Assembly: GCA_001797365.1 (NCBI GenBank)
Contig: MGPH01000058.1
Span: 255-45,848, forward strand
Source of the DNA: Deltaproteobacteria bacterium GWA2_45_12
GTDB taxonomy: Bacteria; UBA10199
Direction: 5' to 3'
DNA length: 45,594 bases
Positions 8,632 through 16,074 of the stretch are shown here, in pieces. Within the stretch, counting starts at the first letter, position 1; each line of letters begins with the position of its first letter. The translations under genes and the position numbers were made by a program. Under the pieces are notes generated by a model that was given only the letters and a program-made list of their open reading frames with translations, was not told the DNA's origin and did no database searches.

Positions 8632-9389
8632 AACCTCTTCCTCAATTTTCAAAAAAGGCGGTGCCCAACGCGTTGCATGAAGCGCTTCGGCTTTTGTTTA
8701 CGGGGTCCTGGACCGATGTGTGCTTGGTGGGAGGGACAGCTCTTGCGGGTGTCTATGCGGAGCATCGCAGATCGGATGACATTGATCTTTTTGCAACAAC
8801 CCCTTCTTCATTCACCGCCATGGTTCGGCAAACGGCGGGGCTTAAAAAACAGGGCGCCGTTTTTTCACAGGAGCTTTCAACGCCCCATTATTTCCATGCG
8901 GCCGTTGATTTCAAAAAACACCGTTTCACTTTGGACATTGTTCTCGATGAAAACTTAAAAAATTTGGGAGAGCCCTTTGTCACTGAGGAAGGTATTCCCG
9001 TCGCCAGATTGGAAACCCTTTTTTGCATGAAGGTGGCTTGTTTGGTGAGCCGATGTTCGGAAAAAGATTTATTCGATCTGGATTGGATTTTTTCAAAAAT
9101 AGGTTTTGTGGATGTAGCCACCTTGATTGAGTGTGGAAGAAAAATCGATGCGGGAGTAACTGCGGAATCTATGCTCATCAGTTTAAACGGGACTCTTTTG
9201 AAAAAAGAAGCCTGCCACTTTGCGCTTCCAGAAACAGGAGTAACAGTAGAGGAGGCTCACAAAAGAGTTTCCAAGTTACAGAAAAAGCTCATTCATGATT
9301 TTGGGGAATTTGAAAAAAAAGAAAAACCTTTATCCGAGATTCAATCTTTAAAGGATATGGCGTCGATTCAGAAAAAAATTTCCAAATAA
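8607..9389 (+). CDS. AbiEii-type nucleotidyltransferase (module B)
   Basis: A 260-residue nucleotidyltransferase-fold protein with VGGTALAGVYAEHRRSDDIDLF at 41-62, which includes the GG and SxDxD catalytic elements of AbiEii/AbiGii toxins. It overlaps the Xre gene upstream by 25 bases and, at its 3' end, the convergent TIGR02757 gene by about 22 bases. It is only distantly similar to the module A enzyme, so the two look like separate acquisitions rather than a recent tandem duplication. Expected activity: nucleotide transfer to RNA or protein, toxic when not held in check by the partner. This rests on the family, not on anything specific in this copy. Confidence 0.78.
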   Translation: MAALFKSIKPLPQFSKKAVPNALHEALRLLFTGSWTDVCLVGGTALAGVYAEHRRSDDIDLFATTPSSFTAMVRQTAGLKKQGAVFSQELSTPHYFHAAVDFKKHRFTLDIVLDENLKNLGEPFVTEEGIPVARLETLFCMKVACLVSRCSEKDLFDLDWIFSKIGFVDVATLIECGRKIDAGVTAESMLISLNGTLLKKEACHFALPETGVTVEEAHKRVSKLQKKLIHDFGEFEKKEKPLSEIQSLKDMASIQKKISK

Positions 9390-10225
9390 CCATAATCCAA
9401 TTCCGCCCGTATCCCCAACCTTGTCAGTGCAAAGTCGTATTTGACCGGGTCTTCCAGGGAGATTTGTTTAAATCGTTTAGTCATCTCAATGGCGGTTTGC
9501 AGGTTGGCTTGTTTGCGGCGCGTGAGTTTGAGTTTTCGACCCAGGGCAAACATGTGTGTGTCAATGGGAACAATGAGTTTGGAAGGGGAAAGATTCCAGC
9601 CGCCGGGATCGACGGCATCTTTTCGTATCATCCATCGTAAATACATCCACAATCGTTTGCAGGCACTGCCATCGGATGGGGAGGGAAGCAGGTTTTGGCG
9701 CATGTTTGGGGCCAATTTGCGGAGGGTTTGGACGAATCCCGCGAGGGCGGGGAGGTAGGAATTATCATCATTATTATTTTTGGAATGTCCGGGCGAACCT
9801 TGTGTTCGCCCATGCGGGGACGGGCGAACACAAGGTTCGCCCGTACAAGACACGAATAAATTCTTCAATCCCCCATGCAATTCAATCGCCTTCCCGCACG
9901 CCACCAACAATCCTGCAATATCTTCCCCCGTATGCCACCTGTGTTTGAAATTTTTGTAAATTTTTTGAAAATCCTTTTCCGACGTATTTGTAACAAAGGA
10001 AACAGGGTGGCCTTCCATGGGTTTCAAAATTTTTTCCACACTGACCAAAATCTGCTTCACATTGCCGTAGGCTAAGGAAGAGGCGATGAGCCCCACAATT
10101 TCACGGTCGGCGATTTTGTCGTACTCAAAAAGAAATTGAAGTGGATCGGGACTGACGTATTTGCGTTGGTTGAAACGGAAATAGAGATCTTCAAGCTGAT
10201 TAAATAAACGAGTTTGATCTTTCAT
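9368..10225 (-). CDS. TIGR02757 family (DUF2400) protein with internal palindromic insert
   Basis: A 285-residue member of the TIGR02757/DUF2400 family, cytoplasmic proteins of unknown function found in many bacteria. Family-like segments include FEYDKIADREIVGLIASSLAYGN near the N-terminus, KLIVPIDTHMFALG and a C-terminal SLEDPVKYDFALTRLGI; the last two resemble helix-hairpin DNA glycosylase-like folds, but no activity is established. Residues about 127-148 do not fit the family: they are the translation of a perfect inverted repeat (9791-9842) that leaves the frame open. The 3' end overlaps the convergent AbiEii gene. A second palindrome lies 15 bases before the start codon. Confidence 0.8.
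   Translation of the reverse strand: MKDQTRLFNQLEDLYFRFNQRKYVSPDPLQFLFEYDKIADREIVGLIASSLAYGNVKQILVSVEKILKPMEGHPVSFVTNTSEKDFQKIYKNFKHRWHTGEDIAGLLVACGKAIELHGGLKNLFVSCTGEPCVRPSPHGRTQGSPGHSKNNNDDNSYLPALAGFVQTLRKLAPNMRQNLLPSPSDGSACKRLWMYLRWMIRKDAVDPGGWNLSPSKLIVPIDTHMFALGRKLKLTRRKQANLQTAIEMTKRFKQISLEDPVKYDFALTRLGIRAELDYGYLEIFF
9791..9842. repeat. Perfect 21-bp inverted repeat inside the TIGR02757 gene
   Basis: The two arms (9791-9811 and 9822-9842) are exact reverse complements, each starting GGGCGAAC and ending TTCGCCC, separated by ten bases. It belongs with the GTAGGGGC-type repeats common in environmental bacteria. It is translated as part of the TIGR02757 protein without a stop. Confidence 0.95.
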
Positions 10226-10239
10226 GAATAACTATCCGC

Positions 10240-10267
10240 GTAAGGGCAATTCATGAATTGCCCTTAC
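10240..10267. repeat. 28-bp perfect palindrome, GTAAGGGCAATTC family, copy A
   Basis: The segment is a perfect 28-base palindrome with half-site GTAAGGGCAATTCA. It stands just upstream of the TIGR02757 start codon. The other copies are at 29796-29823 and 37119-37146. Exact identity between three separated copies points to a recently active or maintained element. Confidence 0.95.
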
Positions 10268-10373
10268 AAAAACCGGACACCCTGAGATTGTCCCGCACAC
10301 GGGGCATGTCCAATAAACTTCCAATAAACTTCTTTTGACTTCCTCAATTGATTTTGCTCATATCGCCACCAGC

Positions 10374-10697
10374 ATGAAAAAGTCAAAGATCATCCTTATC
10401 GTTCTTCTTTTGTTGGCCGCGTGTGGCGGACGTGCCCCCTCTCCCAAATCAGCCCATGGCATGGCCCAAAGCTTTTTTAAAAGCTATGGGCACAAATACA
10501 AGCAATCGGCCTTTGGGCAGGTCCCCATTGATAAAATTGAAATAAACCGTGTTGAAGAAAGGGCTCTCAATCTGGCTGAAGTGGAAGTTTTCCTTAATTT
10601 CCACGACGGGCATGTGGCCCGTGTTCTCTTGCTTACCCGCAAAAGTCCTCCTTTTGGGTGGACAGTCAAATCGTGGGAAGTGCTGGATGTGCAATAG
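10374..10697 (+). CDS. Small lipoprotein of unknown function
   Basis: A 107-residue protein beginning MKKSKIILIVLLLLAACGG: a short basic n-region, a hydrophobic core and a lipobox (LAAC) with the lipid-modified Cys about 17 residues in. The mature part has about 90 residues and looks like a small alpha+beta domain ending FGWTVKSWEVLDVQ, reminiscent of NTF2/DUF4878-like lipoproteins, but I cannot assign a family. ATG 10374 is chosen over the longer frame from 10335 because it starts the signal peptide exactly. It should be anchored in the periplasmic face of a membrane. Confidence 0.75.
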   Translation: MKKSKIILIVLLLLAACGGRAPSPKSAHGMAQSFFKSYGHKYKQSAFGQVPIDKIEINRVEERALNLAEVEVFLNFHDGHVARVLLLTRKSPPFGWTVKSWEVLDVQ

Positions 10698-10746
10698 CCT
10701 CCCCCAAACGTACTAAAAATACCCATTGCCTTTTTAAGAGTGTTTG

Positions 10747-10779
10747 TTAGGGCGTCCTAAACGGGGGCTAAGGAGGAAT
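10747..10779 (+). promoter_or_regulatory. Strong ribosome binding site and small dyad before the acyl-CoA dehydrogenase
   Basis: AAGGAGGA lies about six bases before ATG 10782, one of the best Shine-Dalgarno sequences in the window and consistent with high expression. A short dyad, TTAGG-gcgt-CCTAA (10747-10760), lies just upstream and could be an operator, but the arms are only five bases and the match may be chance. Confidence 0.5.
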
Positions 10780-10781
10780 TT

Positions 10782-13391
10782 ATGCCTAATGTCGATGCGC
10801 GCTCTTTTTGGGGACCCATTCTTATTGATATGATCGTTCGCTTTCCCCAAGCGGCAGATCAATTTGTTCAATTGGCTTCCCGCATTTCTAATGATGAATA
10901 TGTGGGAGTTCCCCCTCTTTACTTGGAACAACCTCCCGTGCGAGGCCCCATTTCCAATGCTTTACGGCTTATGGATCCCGGGCTAGCTTCTACTTTTTTA
11001 CAACCCGGTCTTCCGGAAAATCAGCGCATTCATCAATTCCCCGAAATGAGTGAGGTCATGGGCCTTATTTTATTTCATGCGGCCTTGGTTGCCGGAACTC
11101 CTCCCGGTGAAGAGCATTTGTTAAGTCTTTGGGATCATTTTGAAAGAACAGTGCCCGATTTAGGCTTAGCTGCCGCCAGGATTATTTATTTGAGACAAAC
11201 TAATGTATTACTACAGGGGGCTCTCCAAACCGCCCGAACCTACGTCCCCGCATCACACGAGGCTCTTCCCATCTTTAGCGGCTTGGCGGGGGACGCGTAT
11301 GAAAATTTGGGGACGCCCGAAGCGTTTTGGAAAGATAAAGATAAAGACACCGAGCACATGTTTATTGAAACTATGAGAAAACTCGTTGAGAGAGAAATTC
11401 TCGCTACAGGCTTAGGTAATGCTGTGGAGCGCCATGCACCGGGAGATTTTACGGCTCTCAAGAAAATTTTTAGACTTTTTGGAGATCAAGGCATCATCCG
11501 GTCCGAATTCCCTGATGAATTCGGAGGCGCTGGATTTGATCTTGCCACTTCGGCCCAAATCATTGAAGCGATGAGCCGTGGTGTTCCCAAATCCATTCCC
11601 GATTCTTTGGGCGTGAACATGGCCGGCATTGGCAGCATGCCGATCATCCTTTATGGGACTGAAGAGCAAAAACAAAAATATCTGCCGGGCATGGCGGCAG
11701 GCACCACCATTGGCGCTTTTGCCCTGACCGAACCGGATGCAGGGTCGGATACTTCAGGAATGAAGACTACGGCAACAGTGGATGGGGAAAATTATGTGCT
11801 GAATGGTTCTAAAACCTTTATTACCAACGGCGGCATTGCCGATGTCTTTATTGTTTTTGCCAAGCTTAGTGGCCGAATTACGGCCTTCATTGTGGATAAG
11901 GAAACGGCAGGCTTTACGGTTGTGCGTGAAGAAGAAAAAATGGGGTTGCATGGAACCTCCACGGTTCAACTTTCTTTTGCTGATGTTAAAATTCCCAAAG
12001 CCAATCTCTTGGGCGCCGAAGGTCAGGGGCAGCGCATTGCTTTGAGCACCTTGACTCTGGGCCGGTGGAAGCTGGCCACGAGCAGTGTGGCCAACGCCAA
12101 GGAAGCCGTGGACTATACGGTAAAATATGTTCGTGATCGCAAACAATTTGGCAGTTCGATTGCCGAATATGGCGCTGTGCGCGCCATGGTTGCTGGGCAA
12201 ACCATCGGTACGTTTGTCGCCGAGAGCATGACCTACCGCATTGCCGGAGAATACGATGCGGCCAGGCCCGCGGGTGTGTTTGGTCCCGTTGAAAAAATTG
12301 CCTTGTGGAATCAATTTTCGGTCCAAGCGGGCATTGCAAAAGTTTTTGACACCGAAAACTTCCAAAATGCGGCCGACCTGGGTGTACAGGCGCATGGGGG
12401 ATATGGATTTATCGAGGAATATCCGATTGCCAGGCTTTATCGTGATTCGCGCGTGACACGGATTTATGAAGGTTCCAACGAAATCCAGCGCCTCTTTGTT
12501 ATTTCACGCGGAATCTTAAGCCAAATGGCTAAAGCCGGAATGGATGAAAAATTTCATTTTGATGCAACCGTGGCAAAGGCCATGGATCATATCGAAGCAA
12601 ACTTCCATGGCGATGTTCTGGTAGAGGCTCTTAAGCAAACTGAAATCGCCAAGCTTGTTGCCAATGAAGCTTATCGACTTGTGGCTTCCAATACGGATTT
12701 GGCCGATATTGTCGTAAATTCGGGACAACCGGCGCATAAACAACAAGGCCAGGCCATTGCCCTTCATTTAGCGAATCTAGCTATCAGCGCTTACGCGATG
12801 GACTCTGCCATCCAACGCGCTTTGAAATTGGGCCAGATGTTTGGAGACGATCAAGCCAAGACAGCTGTGCAGATCGCCCGTGTGTTTGCACAAACGGAGT
12901 TGAGGAAAGTGCGCAATACCTTCCGCGAGCTGAACAATGTACTTCGGTCTTATGATCTTGAACTGACAAAAAATGCTGAAACTGTTTTGGCCGTGGCAGA
13001 TTTCAACACCCCCATGGATGAAAGTGTTTTGAATAACGAGATCGCCCAGACCATGCTGGACCATGGTGGTTATTCGATTGTGCCTCGTTCCACCCCGCTT
13101 AAGCCCACGGATCCTTCTGGACGCCGTACCCGCTCTGCTTCGACTCAGGCTGCGGAGGTGGCTCCCCTTGCTTCTCCGGATGGACAAGGAACGGGGACGG
13201 GTTCCGTTTCTGAATTGTTGGGTGGAACTCTAGTCGATTCAAAGATCACGGCCGTCGACGCTCCAAGAACGCAAAGGGTTTTTCGAAATCGCCCGAATGT
13301 TCAAAGCCGAAATTGGGGATTGCGTGCTCATCCCATGGCACGGCAGTTTTCGGGGATGCGGGGATTTGGACTTAAAGCAATGCATCGTTGA
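10782..13391 (+). CDS. Acyl-CoA dehydrogenase with long N- and C-terminal extensions
   Basis: An 869-residue FAD enzyme that makes the trans-2-enoyl-CoA in beta-oxidation. The core (about 190-585) holds the family signature LTEPDAGSDTSGMKT near 316 and GGYGFIEEYPIARLYRD and RIYEGSNEIQ near 560, with the presumed catalytic Glu at 563. A helical C-terminal domain (about 590-740) resembles that of very-long-chain enzymes (VLCAD/ACAD9 type). Unusual are about 190 unassigned N-terminal residues and a final tail of about 110 residues rich in Ser, Pro, Arg and Gly. A very good ribosome binding site precedes it. Its C-terminal gene end is followed by a large palindromic repeat. Linked acyl-CoA-binding protein and acetyl-CoA synthetase genes fit fatty acid catabolism. 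Confidence 0.92.
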   Translation: MPNVDARSFWGPILIDMIVRFPQAADQFVQLASRISNDEYVGVPPLYLEQPPVRGPISNALRLMDPGLASTFLQPGLPENQRIHQFPEMSEVMGLILFHAALVAGTPPGEEHLLSLWDHFERTVPDLGLAAARIIYLRQTNVLLQGALQTARTYVPASHEALPIFSGLAGDAYENLGTPEAFWKDKDKDTEHMFIETMRKLVEREILATGLGNAVERHAPGDFTALKKIFRLFGDQGIIRSEFPDEFGGAGFDLATSAQIIEAMSRGVPKSIPDSLGVNMAGIGSMPIILYGTEEQKQKYLPGMAAGTTIGAFALTEPDAGSDTSGMKTTATVDGENYVLNGSKTFITNGGIADVFIVFAKLSGRITAFIVDKETAGFTVVREEEKMGLHGTSTVQLSFADVKIPKANLLGAEGQGQRIALSTLTLGRWKLATSSVANAKEAVDYTVKYVRDRKQFGSSIAEYGAVRAMVAGQTIGTFVAESMTYRIAGEYDAARPAGVFGPVEKIALWNQFSVQAGIAKVFDTENFQNAADLGVQAHGGYGFIEEYPIARLYRDSRVTRIYEGSNEIQRLFVISRGILSQMAKAGMDEKFHFDATVAKAMDHIEANFHGDVLVEALKQTEIAKLVANEAYRLVASNTDLADIVVNSGQPAHKQQGQAIALHLANLAISAYAMDSAIQRALKLGQMFGDDQAKTAVQIARVFAQTELRKVRNTFRELNNVLRSYDLELTKNAETVLAVADFNTPMDESVLNNEIAQTMLDHGGYSIVPRSTPLKPTDPSGRRTRSASTQAAEVAPLASPDGQGTGTGSVSELLGGTLVDSKITAVDAPRTQRVFRNRPNVQSRNWGLRAHPMARQFSGMRGFGLKAMHR

Positions 13392-13405
13392 TCTCCTCCT
13401 CTTTT

Positions 13406-13521
13406 CCCCTTTAAAAAAGGGGGACTAAGGGGGATTTGTTCCCGTTCCCGCTTTGCCGTATCCGTTTCAATTCGGGGAGGGTACGGGGAAAATCCCCCTG
13501 TATCCCCCTTTTTTAAAGGGG
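13406..13521. repeat. Large inverted repeat, AAATCCCCCTGTATCCCCC family
   Basis: Arms of about 32 bases (13406-13437 and 13490-13521) are near-perfect reverse complements, built on CCCCTTTAAAAAAGGGGG and AAATCCCCCTGTATCCCCC, around a unique loop of about 52 bases. It fills the gap between the acyl-CoA dehydrogenase and the amidohydrolase. It could serve as a terminator for the first gene while its right end supplies the GGGGGAAGG ribosome binding site of the second. A closely related element lies inside tadA. Confidence 0.92.
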
Positions 13522-13528
13522 GAAGGAT

Positions 13529-14368
13529 ATGCCCACTCTCATCGACTTCCACACCCACTTCTTTCCCGATGGCGTGTTCACCGCTATTTGCCGCTGGTTT
13601 AAGGAAGTGGATTGGCCGGTATTGCATCAGCAAAGTATTGAAGAGCGTATCACCCATCTTAAAGCACAGGGCGTAAGTCAGGTTGTGTCCCTGCATTATC
13701 CGCACAAGGCAGGCATGGCCGAGACTTTAAATCGTTTTGCATTTGATCTTGCTCAAAAACATCCTGATTTTATCATTCCCTTCGGCAGTCTTCATCCCGA
13801 TGACAAAAACAAAACCGGAATTTTAAAACAGTGTTTTGGAGAATTTGGGTTCAAGGGAATAAAAATCCATTCCCATGTCCAAAAAGTGGCCTCGGATGAT
13901 TCCCGTATGGACGAAATTTATCAGGTTTGCAGTCAATACAAAAAAATCGTTCTCATCCATTGTGGCACTGGCCCTCATTTTAAAGATAAACCAGGCCGTG
14001 GATATGGTTATGACGTGGCTACGGTGACAGGAGTGACCCGCTTTGAAGCGGCCATCAAGCGTTTTCCGGATATAAAATTTGTCGTTCCCCATTTGGGGTA
14101 TGAAGAAATTAGGGAGTTTTTTTCGCTTCTTGATAAATATCCAAATCTTTATCTGGATACCTCCATGGCCTTGGCCGGCCATTTTCCTGCTGAGATAAAA
14201 AGAGAGTGGTTTATCAAGTATGTCGATCGGCTCTTGTTTGGAACGGATTTTCCGGTTATTCCCCATGAATGGAAAAGGGAAAAGGAGATACTTCTTGGTT
14301 TCAAGTTAGGAGAGAAAGTTGAAAGAAAGATTTTTTATGAAAATGCCCGGCAATTGTTGCAGCTTTAA
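13529..14368 (+). CDS. Amidohydrolase-family metal-dependent hydrolase
   Basis: A 279-residue TIM-barrel amidohydrolase (amidohydrolase_2 type). The metal-binding HxH appears as DFHTHFFPDG at the start of the barrel, followed by KGIKIHSH, LIHCGTGP and FVVPHLGYEE on later strands and the terminal metal Asp in LLFGTDFPV. The family includes decarboxylases and lactonases; the substrate here is not evident. The ribosome binding site GGGGGAAGG lies within the adjacent palindromic repeat. Its 3' end overlaps the next gene by about 30 bases, so the two are probably co-transcribed. Confidence 0.82.
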   Translation: MPTLIDFHTHFFPDGVFTAICRWFKEVDWPVLHQQSIEERITHLKAQGVSQVVSLHYPHKAGMAETLNRFAFDLAQKHPDFIIPFGSLHPDDKNKTGILKQCFGEFGFKGIKIHSHVQKVASDDSRMDEIYQVCSQYKKIVLIHCGTGPHFKDKPGRGYGYDVATVTGVTRFEAAIKRFPDIKFVVPHLGYEEIREFFSLLDKYPNLYLDTSMALAGHFPAEIKREWFIKYVDRLLFGTDFPVIPHEWKREKEILLGFKLGEKVERKIFYENARQLLQL

Positions 14369-15614
14369 AATTTTCAGTATCCCTGCTTTTGTATTGATTC
14401 TTTTTTCATCTTTACCAGTCTTTGCCTACACACAGGCCCTGACTCATGTTGGGGGGGCGCCCGCCAAAGCAGAAGTGGTCCTTGTCACTGACGACAACAA
14501 AGTAATTATGGCAGGGGCGGCACGTTTAAACGGCAATGCCTTTGGCGCGGTGGTTCGTTATTTGGCCAACGGCAGTCTCGATTCATCCTTCGGGCACAAG
14601 GGAGTGGCTCGCATTGATCCGTTAGGAAAAGAATATTTGTATGGCCTAACGGCCAATGAAACGGGAGCCGTGTACGTTTCTGGTTATTCCCAACGCTGGT
14701 TTCACAAGGATGTTTTACTTGTCAAACTTGATACGCAAGGAAAGCCGGATCCCCAGTTTGGTAAAAATGGTTTTGTTGTTGATGATTTTGGAGGGGATGA
14801 AGAAATTCATTACATGGCCCGTGATTCCCAAGGGAGGCTTGTGTTGGCAGGGTTTTCCGAGGATGGGGATGGCACACACCCTTTGGTGGTGAGGTATCTT
14901 CCGGATGGGAAACGTGATCCCGCCTTCGTAGGGGCGCGGCAAGCAGCGCCCCAAATTAAGGGCGCGGCAAGCAGCGCCCCTACGATTCTCTATTCTCTCG
15001 TTCTCGATTCCCAAGATCGCCCCGTAGTGGCCGGGGCCATCCAAGATGACAGGGGCATCACTTATTGCATCGTGGCTCGGTTCACTTCCCAAGGAAATTT
15101 GGATGCCTCTTTTGGAAATGAAGGAATTGTTTGGGCCAATGAAGAGGGTGTATCCGGCGTTTGTTCCTCTGTGACTGTAAGTAAAAAGGGGGGAATTTTT
15201 GCAGCCGGATACCAACAAATGGGGCTTAACAATACAGCTTTTTTTGCAACGAGTTTAAATAAGAATGGAACTAAAAACCTTGCTTTTGGCCAAAAAGGTA
15301 TTGTCCTTACAGACATAACCCCCGGTTTTGATTTGGCTCATGGAATTGTGATCGATTCAAATGAAAATATTTTTTTGGCAGGGGAATATCAGACGGGTCA
15401 GGATGAAAGAGGAAAGTTTTATTTTGGAATGGCCCTTGTCCAGTATGATGCTCATGGGATCCCTGATCCCTCTTTTTATGAAAAAGGGGTCTTTAAGATG
15501 AGTTTATCGTCCAGGGATATTTCCGGTTTTATGGGGGTAACCCTTGATAGTGATGAAAAACCGGTGATGGCAGGCGTTTCAAAAAAACGTTTTTTGCTCT
15601 TGAGAAATCCGTGA
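14337..15614 (+). CDS. Secreted delta-60 repeat protein
   Basis: A 425-residue exported protein. After MKMPGNCCSFK a hydrophobic stretch ending SSLPVFA gives a classical signal peptide. The mature part is built from about six delta-60 (TIGR02608/DUF5122) repeats, each with a core such as NGSLDSSFGHKGV, QGKPDPQFGKNGF, QGNLDASFGNEGI and HGIPDPSFYEKGV, which form a beta-propeller-like surface domain. ATG 14337 starts the signal peptide and overlaps the upstream stop by 32 bases. Between the third repeat and its following strand, residues about 198-216 are translated from a palindromic element (14928-14983) that does not fit the repeat pattern. Function unknown; probably cell-surface or secreted. 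Confidence 0.88.
   Translation: MKMPGNCCSFKIFSIPAFVLILFSSLPVFAYTQALTHVGGAPAKAEVVLVTDDNKVIMAGAARLNGNAFGAVVRYLANGSLDSSFGHKGVARIDPLGKEYLYGLTANETGAVYVSGYSQRWFHKDVLLVKLDTQGKPDPQFGKNGFVVDDFGGDEEIHYMARDSQGRLVLAGFSEDGDGTHPLVVRYLPDGKRDPAFVGARQAAPQIKGAASSAPTILYSLVLDSQDRPVVAGAIQDDRGITYCIVARFTSQGNLDASFGNEGIVWANEEGVSGVCSSVTVSKKGGIFAAGYQQMGLNNTAFFATSLNKNGTKNLAFGQKGIVLTDITPGFDLAHGIVIDSNENIFLAGEYQTGQDERGKFYFGMALVQYDAHGIPDPSFYEKGVFKMSLSSRDISGFMGVTLDSDEKPVMAGVSKKRFLLLRNP
14928..14983. repeat. Palindromic GTAGGGGCGC element inside the delta-60 gene
   Basis: Outer arms GTAGGGGCGC and GCGCCCCTAC enclose two direct copies of GGCGCGGCAAGCAGCGCCCC. The whole is translated in frame and interrupts the otherwise regular delta-60 repeat pattern. 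Confidence 0.9.
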
Positions 15615-15649
15615 AATCCTTATAGAGCCGTAAACCTGTGCTGTTGTGA

Positions 15650-15669
15650 GGACAATCCGAGGATTGTCC
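15650..15669. terminator. Perfect hairpin GGACAATCC/GGATTGTCC after the delta-60 gene
   Basis: Nine-base arms with a two-base loop lie 36 bases past the stop of the delta-60 gene and 28 bases before the acyl-CoA-binding protein gene. A T-rich stretch (CATTTTT) follows seven bases on, so it may act as a terminator, or it may be another dispersed palindrome. Confidence 0.5.
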
Positions 15670-15697
15670 ATACGTCATTTTTCTAGAAAGGTAACTT

Positions 15698-15961
15698 ATG
15701 TCAATCCAAGACCAATTTGTCGAGGCGCAGGGTAAACTGAAGACACTTCCCGCCCAAGACAATGAAGTTCTTTTGAATTTATATGCTTTGTATAAACAAT
15801 CCACTGAAGGGGATGTTTCCGGCAACAAACCCGGCATGTTTGATATTGTAAAAAAAGCCAAGTACGAAGCCTGGGCTTCGCGCAAGGGGCTTTCCAAGGA
15901 ATCTGCCATGGCTGAGTATGTGAAATTGGTAAGCACCTTGGTGGAAGAAGCAGCAAAATAA
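15698..15961 (+). CDS. Acyl-CoA-binding protein
   Basis: An 87-residue protein matching the whole ACBP fold: an N-terminal helix (IQDQFVEAQGKLKTLP), LLNLYALYKQSTEGDVSGNKPGMFD with the conserved YxLYKQxTxGD pattern, and KAKYEAWASRKGLSKESA with the conserved Lys, Trp and GxS turn. These residues bind the CoA head group. The protein is a cytoplasmic carrier of long-chain acyl-CoA. It is common in eukaryotes and patchy in bacteria. A modest ribosome binding site (AAAGG) precedes ATG 15698. The acyl-CoA dehydrogenase gene nearby supports a shared role in acyl-CoA handling, though repeats separate the two. Confidence 0.95.
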   Translation: MSIQDQFVEAQGKLKTLPAQDNEVLLNLYALYKQSTEGDVSGNKPGMFDIVKKAKYEAWASRKGLSKESAMAEYVKLVSTLVEEAAK

Positions 15962-15979
15962 TTTTGGAATCTAATTGGT

Positions 15980-16068
15980 CTCCTCCCCTTTATAAGGGGA
16001 GGATTAAGGTGGGGTAGGGTTTTAGGGGGAATACCTCCCCTGAATCCACTCCTTACAAAGGAGGGGAG
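15980..16068. repeat. Inverted repeat before ilvB, CTCCCC/GGGGAG family
   Basis: Two opposed halves, each itself hairpin-forming (CTCCCCTTTATAAGGGGAG at left, CTCCTTACAAAGGAG at right), surround GGATTAAGGTGGGG and ACCTCCCCTGAATCC. It is related in design to the CCCCC/GGGGG elements but not identical. Its right edge supplies the GGAGGGGAG ribosome binding site of ilvB. Confidence 0.85.
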
Positions 16069-16074
16069 ATTTGT

